Source: Thalassobacillus pellis
GTDB taxonomy: Bacteria > Bacillota > Bacilli > Bacillales > Halobacillaceae
DNA length: 64,000 nt
Assembly (NCBI RefSeq): GCF_016908295.1
Contig: NZ_JAFBDO010000003.1
Location: 496,001 to 560,000, forward strand
Direction: 5' to 3'
Shown one piece after another: positions 17,192-24,766 of the stretch. Both the position numbers and the translations under genes were made by a program. Each line of letters starts with the position of its first letter. The first letter of the stretch is position 1. Under the pieces are notes generated by a model. That model searched no databases. It saw only the letters and a list, made by a program, of their open reading frames with translations, and was not told where the DNA came from.

Positions 17192-17773
17192 GTGATTTAT
17201 ATGATCGATCATTACGATTCCTTCACATATAATATCGTACAGTATCTTGGAGAAACAGGGGAAGAAATCATTGTCAGACGGAGCGACATGGTGGATATTG
17301 CAGAAATTTCCGATTTGAAACCGGATTTGATTTTCCTTTCGCCAGGGCCATGTACCCCTGATGATGCGCCGCTGACCCTCGACGTGATCAACCGTTTTAA
17401 AGGGGAAATACCCATCTTTGGAGTCTGTCTCGGTCATCAGGCCATCGCGCAGGTATTTGGTGCCCGGATCATCCAATCAGAGGAACTGATGCACGGAAAA
17501 TCATCGCTGGTTCATCATGATGAAATAGGAATCTATCATGGTCTCCCAACCCCGATGGAAGCTATGCGCTATCATTCCCTGACTGTTGATATGCATAGTT
17601 TACCTGAGACGTTTGAATTGGCAGCGGTAACCGTGGAAGGGGACATCATGGGTATCCGCCATAAAACATATCCGATTGAAGGCGTTCAATTCCACCCTGA
17701 ATCTATCGGTACCAAAGAAGGCAAGCGCTTGATCATTAATCTGGTAGAGCAATACGTGAATGTAAAAGTATAA
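17192..17773 (+). CDS. trpG: Anthranilate/aminodeoxychorismate synthase glutamine amidotransferase (TrpG/PabA)
   Basis: 193 residues supplying ammonia from glutamine to TrpE. Class I amidotransferase triad: Cys79 in GVCLGHQAIAQ, His168 and Glu170 in GVQFHPES. N-terminus MIYMIDHYDSFTYN fits the family when the GTG at 17192 is used, 9 nt after AGAGGAG; TTG (17183) and ATG (17201) are poorly spaced. It lies 31 nt after trpA as the last operon gene. In B. subtilis the only such subunit is PabA in the folate operon, so this placement gives the operon its own amidotransferase unless it too serves both pathways. Confidence 0.92.
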   Translation: MIYMIDHYDSFTYNIVQYLGETGEEIIVRRSDMVDIAEISDLKPDLIFLSPGPCTPDDAPLTLDVINRFKGEIPIFGVCLGHQAIAQVFGARIIQSEELMHGKSSLVHHDEIGIYHGLPTPMEAMRYHSLTVDMHSLPETFELAAVTVEGDIMGIRHKTYPIEGVQFHPESIGTKEGKRLIINLVEQYVNVKV

Positions 17774-17886
17774 TGCTGCTCATATTGAATGGAGCACATA
17801 CATGTCTAATTCTTATAAAAAAAGACCTGGTGACCTGATAGACCCACTGAAAAAGTCCTTTATAATCTAATTTAGCGGTTAAAGTT

Positions 17887-18042
17887 TGTTATTGATTCTC
17901 ACGAATCGCTTGCCGGCGGATGCTTGCCGCGGGCACAGCCTCAGCTAAATTGGTCAAGAAGATCGCTTGACCAATTGGATCTTCGGCTCGTGCTGTTCCC
18001 GCAGGCGTCACTGCCTCTCGCTCATCGTGGAATCAACCATGT
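17887..18042 (-). repeat. Dispersed palindromic repeat family A, copy 2 (inverted)
   Basis: Reverse complement of the unit at 3428-3582, full length and including the outer GTTGATTCCA and GAATCAATAAC ends. The central TTGGTCAAGCGATCTTCTTGACCAA can form a 9-bp hairpin. It sits between the trp operon and the converging stress gene. Confidence 0.88.
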
Positions 18043-18072
18043 TATAACCTTGAAAATCCTAGTCAAAAAAAA

Positions 18073-18117
18073 AAACGGTCGGTATAGATGCAAAACTCCA
18101 TACCATACCGACCGTTT
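18073..18117. terminator. Bidirectional terminator between trpG and the stress gene
   Basis: AAACGGTCGGTAT (18073-18085) pairs with its complement at 18105-18117. A-rich on the left and T-rich on the right, so it can stop both converging transcripts. Confidence 0.88.
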
Positions 18118-18177
18118 CTTTTGATATCATTCCTTTTTTAAAAACTTTAGTTTTTCAGTGGACTTGGATTCCAGATC

Positions 18178-18519
18178 TTAAAATTTCACATTATCTTGAT
18201 TTTTTACAACTAATAATGTCTTTCCTTTTTCTAATTCTTTATGCAGCTTTTGAGCTGTTGATTGTTCAAAACCTATCTCTTTCATTTTGGAAATTAATTT
18301 GTCATCTTTACCTCTGAAGACATTTTTCGTAGCTGTACCAAGACCAGTTTCTTTCACACCAATTTTGTTTGCATCCGTAGATCTTTTAGCACGCCTGACA
18401 TGGTCATTGTCGTGGGAGAGAATATAAATATCATCTTCTTCGATACCTTCTCCCTTAACCCGATCGATAGATTCACTTAATTGTTCATCGTCATGAAAGA
18501 TTTGATAATTAGGTTGCAT
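18178..18519 (-). CDS. YflT-like general stress protein (GSP17M domain)
   Basis: 113 residues with the YflT/GSP17M pattern: N-terminal QIFHDDEQLSESIDRVKGEGI, then DDIYILSHDNDHVRRAKRSTDANKIG, and a C-terminal TLLVVKNQ strand. Members are cytosolic proteins of unknown biochemical role induced by heat, salt and ethanol through sigma-B. A sigma-B-type promoter precedes this gene, in agreement. The ATG follows AGGAGGCGATTTCGA. Monocistronic. Confidence 0.82.
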   Translation of the reverse strand: MQPNYQIFHDDEQLSESIDRVKGEGIEEDDIYILSHDNDHVRRAKRSTDANKIGVKETGLGTATKNVFRGKDDKLISKMKEIGFEQSTAQKLHKELEKGKTLLVVKNQDNVKF

Positions 18520-18545
18520 TCGAAATCGCCTCCTTTAGAGGAGAG

Positions 18546-18570
18546 TTTCCCGATTAAGAAAGAATTAAAC
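18546..18570 (-). promoter_or_regulatory. Candidate sigma-B promoter
   Basis: On the minus strand GTTTAA, 13 nt, GGGAAA matches the sigma-B consensus GTTTAA-N12/14-GGGWAW at every position. The predicted start site lies about 20 nt before the YflT-like start codon. Confidence 0.75.
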
Positions 18571-18733
18571 TCTAGTAACAGAGTACTATAAAAGCTTAGA
18601 AGCATTATTATTTAGGAAGTCATCATTGTACTTTACCTATTTTAATAAAATTTCCAAAGCATGCATTTTCCCCTTGATATTTTATTCCAAATCGTTATAT
18701 AATACTGATTGTCGAGTTAAAAAATTGAATTAC

Positions 18734-18806
18734 GGGGCATTAGCTCAGCTGGGAGAGCGCTTCGCTGGCAGCGAAGAGGTCAGCGGTTCGAGCCCGCTAT
18801 GCTCCA
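18734..18806 (+). tRNA. tRNA-Ala (anticodon GGC)
   Basis: Cloverleaf: acceptor GGGGCAT/ATGCTCC (one G-U), D arm AGCTCAGCTGGGAGAGC, anticodon stem CTTCG/CGAAG with loop CTGGCAG (anticodon GGC), T arm AGCGGTTCGAGCCCGCT, discriminator A. The CCA end is not encoded. Its 3' half is duplicated at 21952-21996. Confidence 0.95.
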
Positions 18807-18809
18807 CTC
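18765..18809 (+). repeat. Left attachment site (att) inside tRNA-Ala
   Basis: A 45-bp sequence from the anticodon loop to three bases past the tRNA end. It is identical, base for base, to 21952-21996 and in the same orientation. Confidence 0.9.
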
Positions 18810-18812
18810 CTT

Positions 18813-18839
18813 AAACCCTTGTTATGCAAGGGTTTTTCT
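18813..18839 (+). terminator. tRNA terminator
   Basis: AAACCCTTG pairs with CAAGGGTTT (18813-18821 / 18827-18835), followed by TTCTT. Confidence 0.85.
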
Positions 18840-18870
18840 TATGTGTAGCCTTCTAGGTTAAAGGGGCTAA

Positions 18871-19053
18871 TTAGCCATTTGTTGACGAATTGTTGACGGA
18901 TTTTTTCAAAGGGGCATATTTATCGAATTGGGTTGCAGTCTGTTTGGCTCTCTTTTTTGAAATGTGGCCATATATATCAGTCGTGATTTTTAGAACTGGA
19001 ATATAGCTTTTCCCTTTCTTTCTTGCTTATAGAACTCCTCGATTAAGTCCACT
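18871..19053 (-). pseudogene. Tyrosine-integrase C-terminal remnant
   Basis: On the minus strand a frame reads SYIPVLKITTDIYGHISKK, RAKQTATQFDKYAPLKKSV and then NNSSTNG-stop. TDIYGHIS carries the catalytic Tyr motif of phage integrases. A second piece, VDLIEEFYKQERKGK, is in another frame just upstream, so at least one frameshift or deletion has occurred. Everything N-terminal is gone. Its position right beside the tRNA att site is the usual one for the integrase of such elements. Confidence 0.75.
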
Positions 19054-19064
19054 AAGCTCAGAAT

Positions 19065-19379
19065 TTGAACCTTCTTGCGAAATTGCGAGGGCAAACTATC
19101 GCTTCTGATAAAAAGATAAACAAAGGAATCTCTGTTCCGGAAAAAAATTTGTGGCTAACCTCCCCGCAAATGCATGGAGAAGCAGTCCAACAGCTACAGG
19201 AAGCCCTGGCATCCATCTATTTTTATCCGGAAAAAGGTGCGCCAAACCATGGGATTGATGAATACTATGGACCAAACACAGCTGATGCTGTGCGTAGATT
19301 CCAGAGTTATTATGGATTGAAGCAGGACGATGTTTACGGTAGTAAAACGAGAGAAAAACTTTCACAACTTATGAAGTGA
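19065..19379 (+). pseudogene. Phage endolysin C-terminal fragment (peptidoglycan-binding domain)
   Basis: 104 codons from a TTG without ribosome binding site. The sequence GEAVQQLQEALASIYFYPEK, GIDEYYGPNTADAVRRFQSY and YGLKQDDVYGSKTREKL is a PG_binding_1-type domain, as found behind amidase domains of Bacillus phage lysins. The catalytic domain is missing and the frame opens abruptly next to the integrase remnant, so this is a truncated lysin left by a deletion rather than a working gene. Confidence 0.72.
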
Positions 19380-19622
19380 GGAAGGGATGTAAGGCCTTCA
19401 TACCAGTTTAATTTAAAAAGCATTATACCGGTGAGGCCTTATGTCCATGTATATGGTTAAGATACATACTACTTATTATATTATTTACCTAAGGTGATTT
19501 TACTCAACAACAGAAAAGGTAACACTATAAAGATTTTGTGTATGTTCTCTACGACAACGAAACAATACATCGAGCGTGTTCAAGAGTTGATTGATAATAA
19601 AGTGCTGAACGGTGAACGAAAA
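19380..19622. other. AT-rich gene-free stretch inside the element
   Basis: No reading frame with a ribosome binding site and no recognisable motif. It probably consists of deleted element sequence; a short open piece around 19540-19620 may be a gene fragment but cannot be assigned. Confidence 0.4.
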
Positions 19623-19653
19623 CAAAAAAAGAACAGCTATTATTAGCTGTTCT
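19623..19653 (-). terminator. Terminator of the frameshifted secreted-protein gene
   Basis: AGAACAGCTA / TAGCTGTTCT (19630-19639 / 19644-19653). On the minus strand the stem is followed by TTTTTTT. Confidence 0.85.
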
Positions 19654-19679
19654 AGTAACATTCTTGATAGTTTTAGGGT

Positions 19680-20779
19680 TTACTTGGCAATAAATTTATT
19701 TATATTAGGTGCTTTGTTATTATTATCAAGTGCAAATTTGAAGTAGTCAATAATGGTTAGCTCCGAATTACCCTTAATAAGATTCTCTACGTTGAACTTC
19801 AACTTTAATTCTTCTCCAACATCATACTTGTTGGTTATGTTACCAGCAAAAGATAAATCATGTTGGTCATTATCATCACCAACTGTAAAGATTGTATTAT
19901 TACTTTCCTTATCAAACTTTATTTCTTTAATTGTATCTTTTAAATAAATTACATCGCCGGCAGAATAATCTTTTAAAGCATATACATGTACACCAAGTTC
20001 TTTATCGAAGAACTGCTGATCTAGTTCTTCTGCAGTCAGTGTATTGCTTAAATTAGTTTTTTCTGTGGTAGTAGCTATGTGTGAATTTGATGGTTTGATT
20101 ATATTCCCATATTTCTCTACAGTTATGAAGTGTTCACTTATTTCAGCTTTCTTGCTAGGAGAAGCTAAAGCTGTTGTTGTTTTAAATATTTCTTTTTCTA
20201 TACTCTGGTTAGCACGAGAGACCGCATATCCTCGGTTGTGTCGATAAGTTAGGTATGGTGTCCACTTTTCTTTATCATTTTGTATCCAAATAGCTCTATA
20301 AGATCCAGTCGCACCCGCCTCATAAATGGTCCATTGAGTTGGGTTTACACTTCTGTTAACAACCCAGGATCTATATGGGTTTTCCAGTATAACTGTAATC
20401 TTTCCAGTGAAAAGTTGGTAGAATGGAGCATCTGCATATATGTTAACACTATGACTACTCGAGGCCATATTAAAGTCGAAATATGTACCGCCACCAGCTG
20501 AGCTAGAATTAAAATAAATTGAGCCGGGTGTAATTTTATCAGCATATTTTCCGTAAGTTACACTAGGTGAAACATTATAATAATAATTTGCACCATATTT
20601 AAAGCCTGCTTGAGCAATTGGCCAAATTAGTTTCTTTAACCATGGGACATAACCTGCTTCACTTTCTTGTTTTGTTATTAAAGGAGTTTTTTTACTAATA
20701 TGGTCTAGATTTATTGTAAATGTGCAGATAATACAGCAATGACAACCGTTAGAGTTAGAAAAAATTTAGACTTCTTCAA
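19680..20779 (-). pseudogene. Secreted protein of unknown function, frameshifted in the signal peptide
   Basis: A TTG at 20779 behind GGAGGA starts MKKSKFFLTLTVVIAVLSA, a signal peptide, but this frame stops four codons later. Another frame picks up at once with TFTINLDHISKKTP and stays open for about 350 codons to 19680; its first Met (20468) is internal and lacks a ribosome binding site. So one indel separates export signal and mature protein. The mature part has an aromatic N-terminal region (YGANYYYNVSPSVTYGKYAD) and a C-terminal beta-rich domain (DYSAGDVIYLKDTIKEI ... NITNKYDVGEELKLKFNV). Family not recognised. Low GC fits element cargo. It may be a true pseudogene, a sequencing error or a slippage site. 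Confidence 0.65.
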
Positions 20780-20862
20780 TGTCCATTCCTCCTATATTCA
20801 ATATTCTGGTTTACAAGTATTAGCAAATCTTGTATATTCGTAACTATTATTAACATATTAGA

Positions 20863-21096
20863 TTGGGGTTGTATGAAGTGTTAAGATTTCTCCAAGTTTT
20901 TTATTTCGTTGTTTGCTGGGTTGTCTTTCATAAATTATTTGGCATGTTATATTTTTATAGAGCTCCAGTTGATAGCTTTGTTATCAGTTTGCTAGGTTAC
21001 TTACTTGTTTTAGTTTTTTCATTAGCTACTACAATCTTCACATTCAAATATGCCAAAAAGGTTTATTCAAATAAAGAAAATAAAAAAATTATCTAA
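20863..21096 (+). CDS. Possible small membrane protein in the element
   Basis: Up to 77 residues from a TTG, with two clear hydrophobic helices (FLQVFYFVVCWVVFHKLFG and SFVISLLGYLLVLVFSLATT) and a basic tail (KYAKKVYSNKENKK). No good ribosome binding site is seen before any of the possible starts (TTG 20863, TTG 20869, GTG 20878), so expression is doubtful. It could encode an immunity or holin-like protein, but nothing in the sequence proves that. Confidence 0.35.
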   Translation: MGLYEVLRFLQVFYFVVCWVVFHKLFGMLYFYRAPVDSFVISLLGYLLVLVFSLATTIFTFKYAKKVYSNKENKKII

Positions 21097-21530
21097 TTAA
21101 ATATTAGTTCAATAAGTGATCAAAAATAATAATCAGAAAAACTTAATGCATTTGTTCTCAAAACATTCACCTCCTATATGGTTAAGTTAAAACAACAGGA
21201 CTTTTATATGAAAGTGACCTGTCATTAACTGTTAATAAAATACCATCATTTTTATATTTTTTGGTAATTTTATGGGTGAATGAATATTTTTCACTAAATA
21301 AATAGTTATAAATACCCAAATAATGTTTCGGGGGTATAATGAGCGATCGGATGTAAGTGTGGAGTCATGTAGAGCGCCTATAAGTCTGAGGGCTTTTTTT
21401 GTGTAACAAATGTAGGGTTTAGCCTGCAAATTATAGGAGTCAGTATAAGTTTGGTTAAATAATAATGTATTATTTGTGAACATCATCCTTTTTACCCATC
21501 AACAGGATATAATTGGATGGGGGGATGAGA
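21097..21530. other. AT-rich intergenic region inside the element
   Basis: No convincing gene. A GGTATAATGAG stretch near 21334 looks like a -10 box, and GAGGGCTTTTTTTG near 21388 could be the tail of a weak terminator, so a short untranslated transcript is conceivable. Neither is strong enough to name. Confidence 0.3.
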
Positions 21531-21794
21531 ATGCAAAAGTCAGAGGAACACCGATTATATAAGTTAATCGGCACTTCAAAGAAGTACGGACAGATTACCT
21601 GTTATGTGCTCTATAACTCGAGAATTTTTTATTTGGATCATGTGCTTTATGAAAAGAACTTTACGAACATATGGGATGCGAAGTTAATAAGATATTTGTG
21701 CTCCTTGGAAGAGGATATATTAAATGGGGTATTTGATGATCATAGAAAGACCGAATTACATATTCAATACAGAGAAGCCCTCCTACTTGTATAG
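21531..21794 (+). CDS. Orphan protein of the element, 87 residues
   Basis: From the ATG at 21531, preceded by a G-rich GGGGGG stretch, the product starts MQKSEEHRLYKLIGTSKKYG and ends REALLLV. It is soluble, rich in Tyr, Leu and charged residues, and unlike anything I recognise. It ends inside a strong terminator next to the right att site, which supports it being a transcribed cargo gene. Confidence 0.5.
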   Translation: MQKSEEHRLYKLIGTSKKYGQITCYVLYNSRIFYLDHVLYEKNFTNIWDAKLIRYLCSLEEDILNGVFDDHRKTELHIQYREALLLV

Positions 21795-21812
21795 CAGGAG
21801 GGTCATTTTTTA
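21778..21812 (+). terminator. Terminator overlapping the orphan gene's stop
   Basis: CCCTCCT (21778-21784) pairs with AGGAGGG (21796-21802), followed by TCATTTTTT. The stop codon TAG lies in the loop. Confidence 0.8.
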
Positions 21813-21951
21813 TGTTGTTGACGAATTGTTGACCTAATTCGTCAACAAGGGTTATGTTTGTTCCTATTCATTCCTAAAGTTGATTCAAGAAAACCCGTAA
21901 TGGCAGGTTTTTTCTTGTTTTATCATAATGGTTCTTAAATAGTAGTCGTGA

Positions 21952-21996
21952 CTGGCAGCGAAGAGGTCAGCGGTTCGAGCCCGCTATGCTCCACTC
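21952..21996 (+). repeat. Right attachment site (att), duplicate of the tRNA-Ala 3' half
   Basis: Exact 45-bp copy of 18765-18809. The acceptor, D arm and 5' anticodon stem are absent, so this is not a second tRNA gene. It marks the right boundary of the integrated element. Confidence 0.92.
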
Positions 21997-22009
21997 ATAT
22001 AGATTAGAA

Positions 22010-22038
22010 AAAGTCCTTGATATCAAGGGCTTTTTTTA
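22010..22038 (+). terminator. Terminator downstream of the right att site
   Basis: AAAGTCCTTGATATCAAGGGC followed by TTTTTTT. It is probably the original downstream terminator of the tRNA gene before insertion. Confidence 0.8.
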
Positions 22039-22267
22039 GTGCTAAGCTTTCCTTTTTCATTAAAGCAGGTTTGCGTATGTTCCTGCTGCCTGAATCTTTG
22101 AGCTATAAGGCATCTAGGTATATCGTAGATGGTGTGAAAAGTCCTGTGTTATCAGTGGGAAGGGCCTATTTACAAATCAACCTCCTATAACTAAGCTGTA
22201 AGTGTGATTTGTTAATAAGTAGGCGTATTCTGTGGTTTTGGGGACTAAACAAAATGGAGGTTATCAA

Positions 22268-23671
22268 TTGAGAAGATCACCTTGGTTTCCTGTTGTCTTG
22301 GTTTTGGTGTTAGTTTTCATCGGTTTTTTTACTCCTGAGTCAGTCATAGGTAAACAAAATGAAGGACTGGAATATAAAAAAACGTCGACTATGAATTCAT
22401 CCAAAGACAAACCACAGATATACATTATACCGACAAATGATCCTGAAAAAGCTGATCAAGTGATAAAACAGTTAGAAAAAGGAAAAATGCCAGAAGAACT
22501 GGGTTTGATCTCAGGTCAAAAACATGTACCAAAGGAACAAACGTTAAAACAGATGGCATCGGAAGCAGCAAAAAGTAAAAAGACTTTCCCGGTAGAGATG
22601 GATTCAGTTGAAACTGCTGAAGAAGGCACTGCTTGGGCACCACCTCCTTTTGAGTATGACAATATTCAATTTGAAGAGTGCATGGATAGGGAAAACATGG
22701 ATGGCTGGTGGTTCAAAAATAAGTATGCGTCCTGCTGGTCTAATTATATTGTATACTCCGACCCGGCGGGGTGCGGGCCAAGCTGGTTCCCTTTTGGTTG
22801 TGATTGGGTATCTTTCCGATTGACCGTACTTGCTCACGGCTACAATGGTTTACGTACAGTAGATTACAGCTATAAAGTAGATGACATAGACATGGATTTG
22901 GACAGCCAGGGTTGGATTGGTTCAAAAGTATCCATAAGTATGCAATGTGATGGCATCTCTGAGTACAGAGATTGTCTAGGGGATGAATCACCGGACAAAC
23001 GGACGTTGGCTCAGTGGCGCTCACATGGCGAGGGATACACCATATTTGAGTCAGATCCTCCTCCAGTTACCGCTGGAAATAAAGATCAGGTCAGCTTTAT
23101 GGATCTTTGGCCCAGAGTGACAATTGACCCGCCGGGAAAGAAACTTCCTCCATTGACCTCAGACGGCCGAAAACAGAAAGTTAGAATGGACTCAGCTGAT
23201 TATATGTTTGTGTTCCAACCTTTTTTCTGGCCAAAAGAAGGCTCAGTTTTTGCTGAAGCCACTCCTGTCTTCTATTATAAAATGAATGATCCTTACTTTA
23301 GTATCATGAAGGAGGCTTTTCAGCATCATAAGGATGCTTTGAAATCCCCAGGAAGTTTGTTCCCTGGAATTGAAGGCAGGCCGCCGTTGACTCGCTTATA
23401 TTCCAAGTACGATCCAGAACGGTATGACGCCAATAGAAGAGCAAAAGATAAAGCTTGTGCCAAGATAGAAAAACCTGGTGAAGGATACGAATGTGACGAA
23501 TTCCCGTTTCGCAGTACGTATGAAGGAGGTGCAACAGGAGAAGCCGGAAAATTCTCAGTAAGATACATTCCAACGGCCGCAAATAACTCGCACGGGCGCT
23601 TGCTTGCTGCATGGTACGCTTATAACCGAATTTTGCATAAGGATGAATTTTACATCGGGTTTAAAGAGTAA
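22268..23671 (+). CDS. Secreted protein with C-terminal NucA/NucB-type deoxyribonuclease domain
   Basis: 467 residues from a TTG that follows AATGGAGGT by 6 nt; an in-frame GTG 12 codons earlier has no ribosome binding site. The N-terminus RRSPWFPVVLVLVLVFIGFF is a signal peptide. Residues of about 100-360 form a Cys- and Trp-rich region of unknown role. The last 90 residues match the NucA/NucB family: RLYSKYDPERYDANRRAKDKAC, ECDEFPFRSTYEGG (catalytic Asp-Glu pair) and a closing NRILHKDEFYIG. NucB of Bacillus is an extracellular endonuclease; here the domain is carried on a much longer chain. The gene stands alone just outside the tRNA element and has its own terminator. Nutrition, biofilm DNA or a contact toxin are all possible. 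Confidence 0.8.
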   Translation: MRRSPWFPVVLVLVLVFIGFFTPESVIGKQNEGLEYKKTSTMNSSKDKPQIYIIPTNDPEKADQVIKQLEKGKMPEELGLISGQKHVPKEQTLKQMASEAAKSKKTFPVEMDSVETAEEGTAWAPPPFEYDNIQFEECMDRENMDGWWFKNKYASCWSNYIVYSDPAGCGPSWFPFGCDWVSFRLTVLAHGYNGLRTVDYSYKVDDIDMDLDSQGWIGSKVSISMQCDGISEYRDCLGDESPDKRTLAQWRSHGEGYTIFESDPPPVTAGNKDQVSFMDLWPRVTIDPPGKKLPPLTSDGRKQKVRMDSADYMFVFQPFFWPKEGSVFAEATPVFYYKMNDPYFSIMKEAFQHHKDALKSPGSLFPGIEGRPPLTRLYSKYDPERYDANRRAKDKACAKIEKPGEGYECDEFPFRSTYEGGATGEAGKFSVRYIPTAANNSHGRLLAAWYAYNRILHKDEFYIGFKE

Positions 23672-23724
23672 GCTCCAGTTGTCTATAAAGGCTTTAAACA
23701 AAAGGGAATATACAATAAAATAAT

Positions 23725-23768
23725 AGACACTCTATCCTAAAAAATGATAGGATGGAGTGTCTTTTTTG
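23725..23768 (+). terminator. Terminator of the secreted nuclease gene
   Basis: AGACACTCTATCCTA pairs with its complement carrying one G-U pair (23725-23739 / 23748-23762), followed by TTTTT. Confidence 0.9.
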
Positions 23769-23920
23769 TGGCAATAAATATTATTTATAGTACAATGTTT
23801 CCGTTGCTTACGAGTACATTATATCGTAAAAAAAGAAAACATTGTTTTCAGACTTAAAGCATCATTTCACTCTCTTTAACATATCCTACAATTAATAGAC
23901 TTAATAGTAGGAGGAGAGAA

Positions 23921-24160
23921 ATGATGGTATTGACGTACGGTAAGTTGGCATTTATCCAGGATCTGCAGCTGTTGTTTGAAAAGCATAATGTACAAGCTAT
24001 CAGTGTGGATGGAACAGGTAATCTCTTTACGGTTAACAAGGATGGTTCACTGACTGTTAAACAGGGAGCTACGATTAAGTCCTTTAAAGTTCATCCTGAA
24101 GAAAAGAAGCCTGCGAAATTTAAAGTCATTGATGGACAAGCCTTTAAAAAGAAAAAATAG
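23921..24160 (+). CDS. Small basic protein of unknown function
   Basis: 79 residues; the second codon is also ATG. AGGAGGAG at 23909-23915 is well placed. The chain has a central beta-type segment (ISVDGTGNLFTVNKDGSLTV) and a lysine-rich tail (FKKKK). No signal peptide or membrane segment. It has its own terminator and is monocistronic. I do not recognise a family. Confidence 0.6.
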   Translation: MMVLTYGKLAFIQDLQLLFEKHNVQAISVDGTGNLFTVNKDGSLTVKQGATIKSFKVHPEEKKPAKFKVIDGQAFKKKK

Positions 24161-24165
24161 TGATT

Positions 24166-24200
24166 AAAAATCTGCTTACCTTTGTAAGTGGATTTTTTAT
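24166..24200 (+). terminator. Terminator of the small basic protein gene
   Basis: AAATCTGCTTAC pairs with GTAAGTGGATTT (one G-U), then TTT. Confidence 0.85.
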
Positions 24201-24239
24201 TATCATTGAAAAAGAGTACCCATATTTGGAATACTCCAC

Positions 24240-24596
24240 TTAGTCAAGATGTGATGCTATTTCAATGGTGTAAGCCCCACGATCTGTTTCCAGCAGGAAC
24301 TTGGAATTGTCAAATTGATATTTAGAAGAGTCTTCCAATGGTATCTCATAATAAGAGGCAGGCAGCGGCTGGGATTCGCTTAAATCAGTCATAACCTCCC
24401 CATTTCCCTGTAGTTTCAAGGTATGCATAGGCTCGTAATCATCGATTCGCCTGGTATCTGTTGCGTAAGAAATAGCGCTTAACTTTAATAATATGGTATC
24501 GTCATCCTCTAGCTCGTGTTTGGTGATTTTAATGGTTTCTCCGTTCCATTGCTTCAATAATTCATTGAATTCCTCGATAGATAAATATTGTGGCAT
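24240..24596 (-). CDS. Hypothetical soluble acidic protein
   Basis: 118 residues. Two ATGs are in frame; GGAGG lies 7-8 nt before the one at 24596 and almost touches the one at 24602, so the shorter form is chosen. The sequence starts MPQYLSIEEFNELLKQWNG and has several beta-type segments (ETIKITKHELEDDDTILLKL; AYTIEIASHLD). No signal peptide, cysteine or metal motif. Family not recognised; likely a bacillar group-specific protein. It is divergent from the TetR gene. Confidence 0.6.
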   Translation of the reverse strand: MPQYLSIEEFNELLKQWNGETIKITKHELEDDDTILLKLSAISYATDTRRIDDYEPMHTLKLQGNGEVMTDLSESQPLPASYYEIPLEDSSKYQFDNSKFLLETDRGAYTIEIASHLD

Positions 24597-24679
24597 TTCC
24601 ATCCCTCCTGCTTTTTATCCTGTCCTGAGAACGGATATTGATGCAGGTTTACATTCATCTGATTCCTGATGCTTTAATA

Positions 24680-24743
24680 TTGACTTATGACACGGTGTCA
24701 CTTATAGTATTTGTTATGGTTACAGCTATGTGACACCGTGTCA
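24680..24743 (+). promoter_or_regulatory. tetR-MFS promoter with two palindromic operators
   Basis: TTGACT (24680-24685) and TATAGT (24703-24708) are 17 nt apart. A perfect palindrome TGACACGGTGTCA fills the spacer (24688-24700) and a second, TGACACCGTGTCA, lies at 24731-24743, between the likely start site and the ribosome binding site. This is a textbook arrangement for repression by the TetR-type regulator encoded directly downstream. Binding is inferred. Confidence 0.82.
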
Positions 24744-24766
24744 TTTATATTGTAAGGAGTAATAAT

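Larger units (their letters stand above)
18765..21996 (+). mobile_element. Decayed tRNA-Ala-integrated element (about 3.2 kb)
   Basis: The segment is bounded by the exact 45-bp direct repeat and is visibly richer in A+T than its surroundings. Next to the left end lies the C-terminus of a tyrosine integrase, then the wall-binding end of a phage endolysin, a frameshifted secreted protein, a small membrane protein and an 87-residue orphan. The near-identical GTTGACGAATTGTTGAC occurs just inside both ends (near 18881 and 21824). No replication, capsid or conjugation genes remain. Best read as the scar of a prophage or satellite element after internal deletions. Confidence 0.82.

Noticed and set aside
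18626-18814. 62-codon ORF covering tRNA-Ala
   Set aside because: The tRNA cloverleaf explains this DNA; the ORF has no ribosome binding site.
21952-21996. Second tRNA-Ala gene
   Set aside because: Only the 3' half is present; it is the att duplicate of the element.
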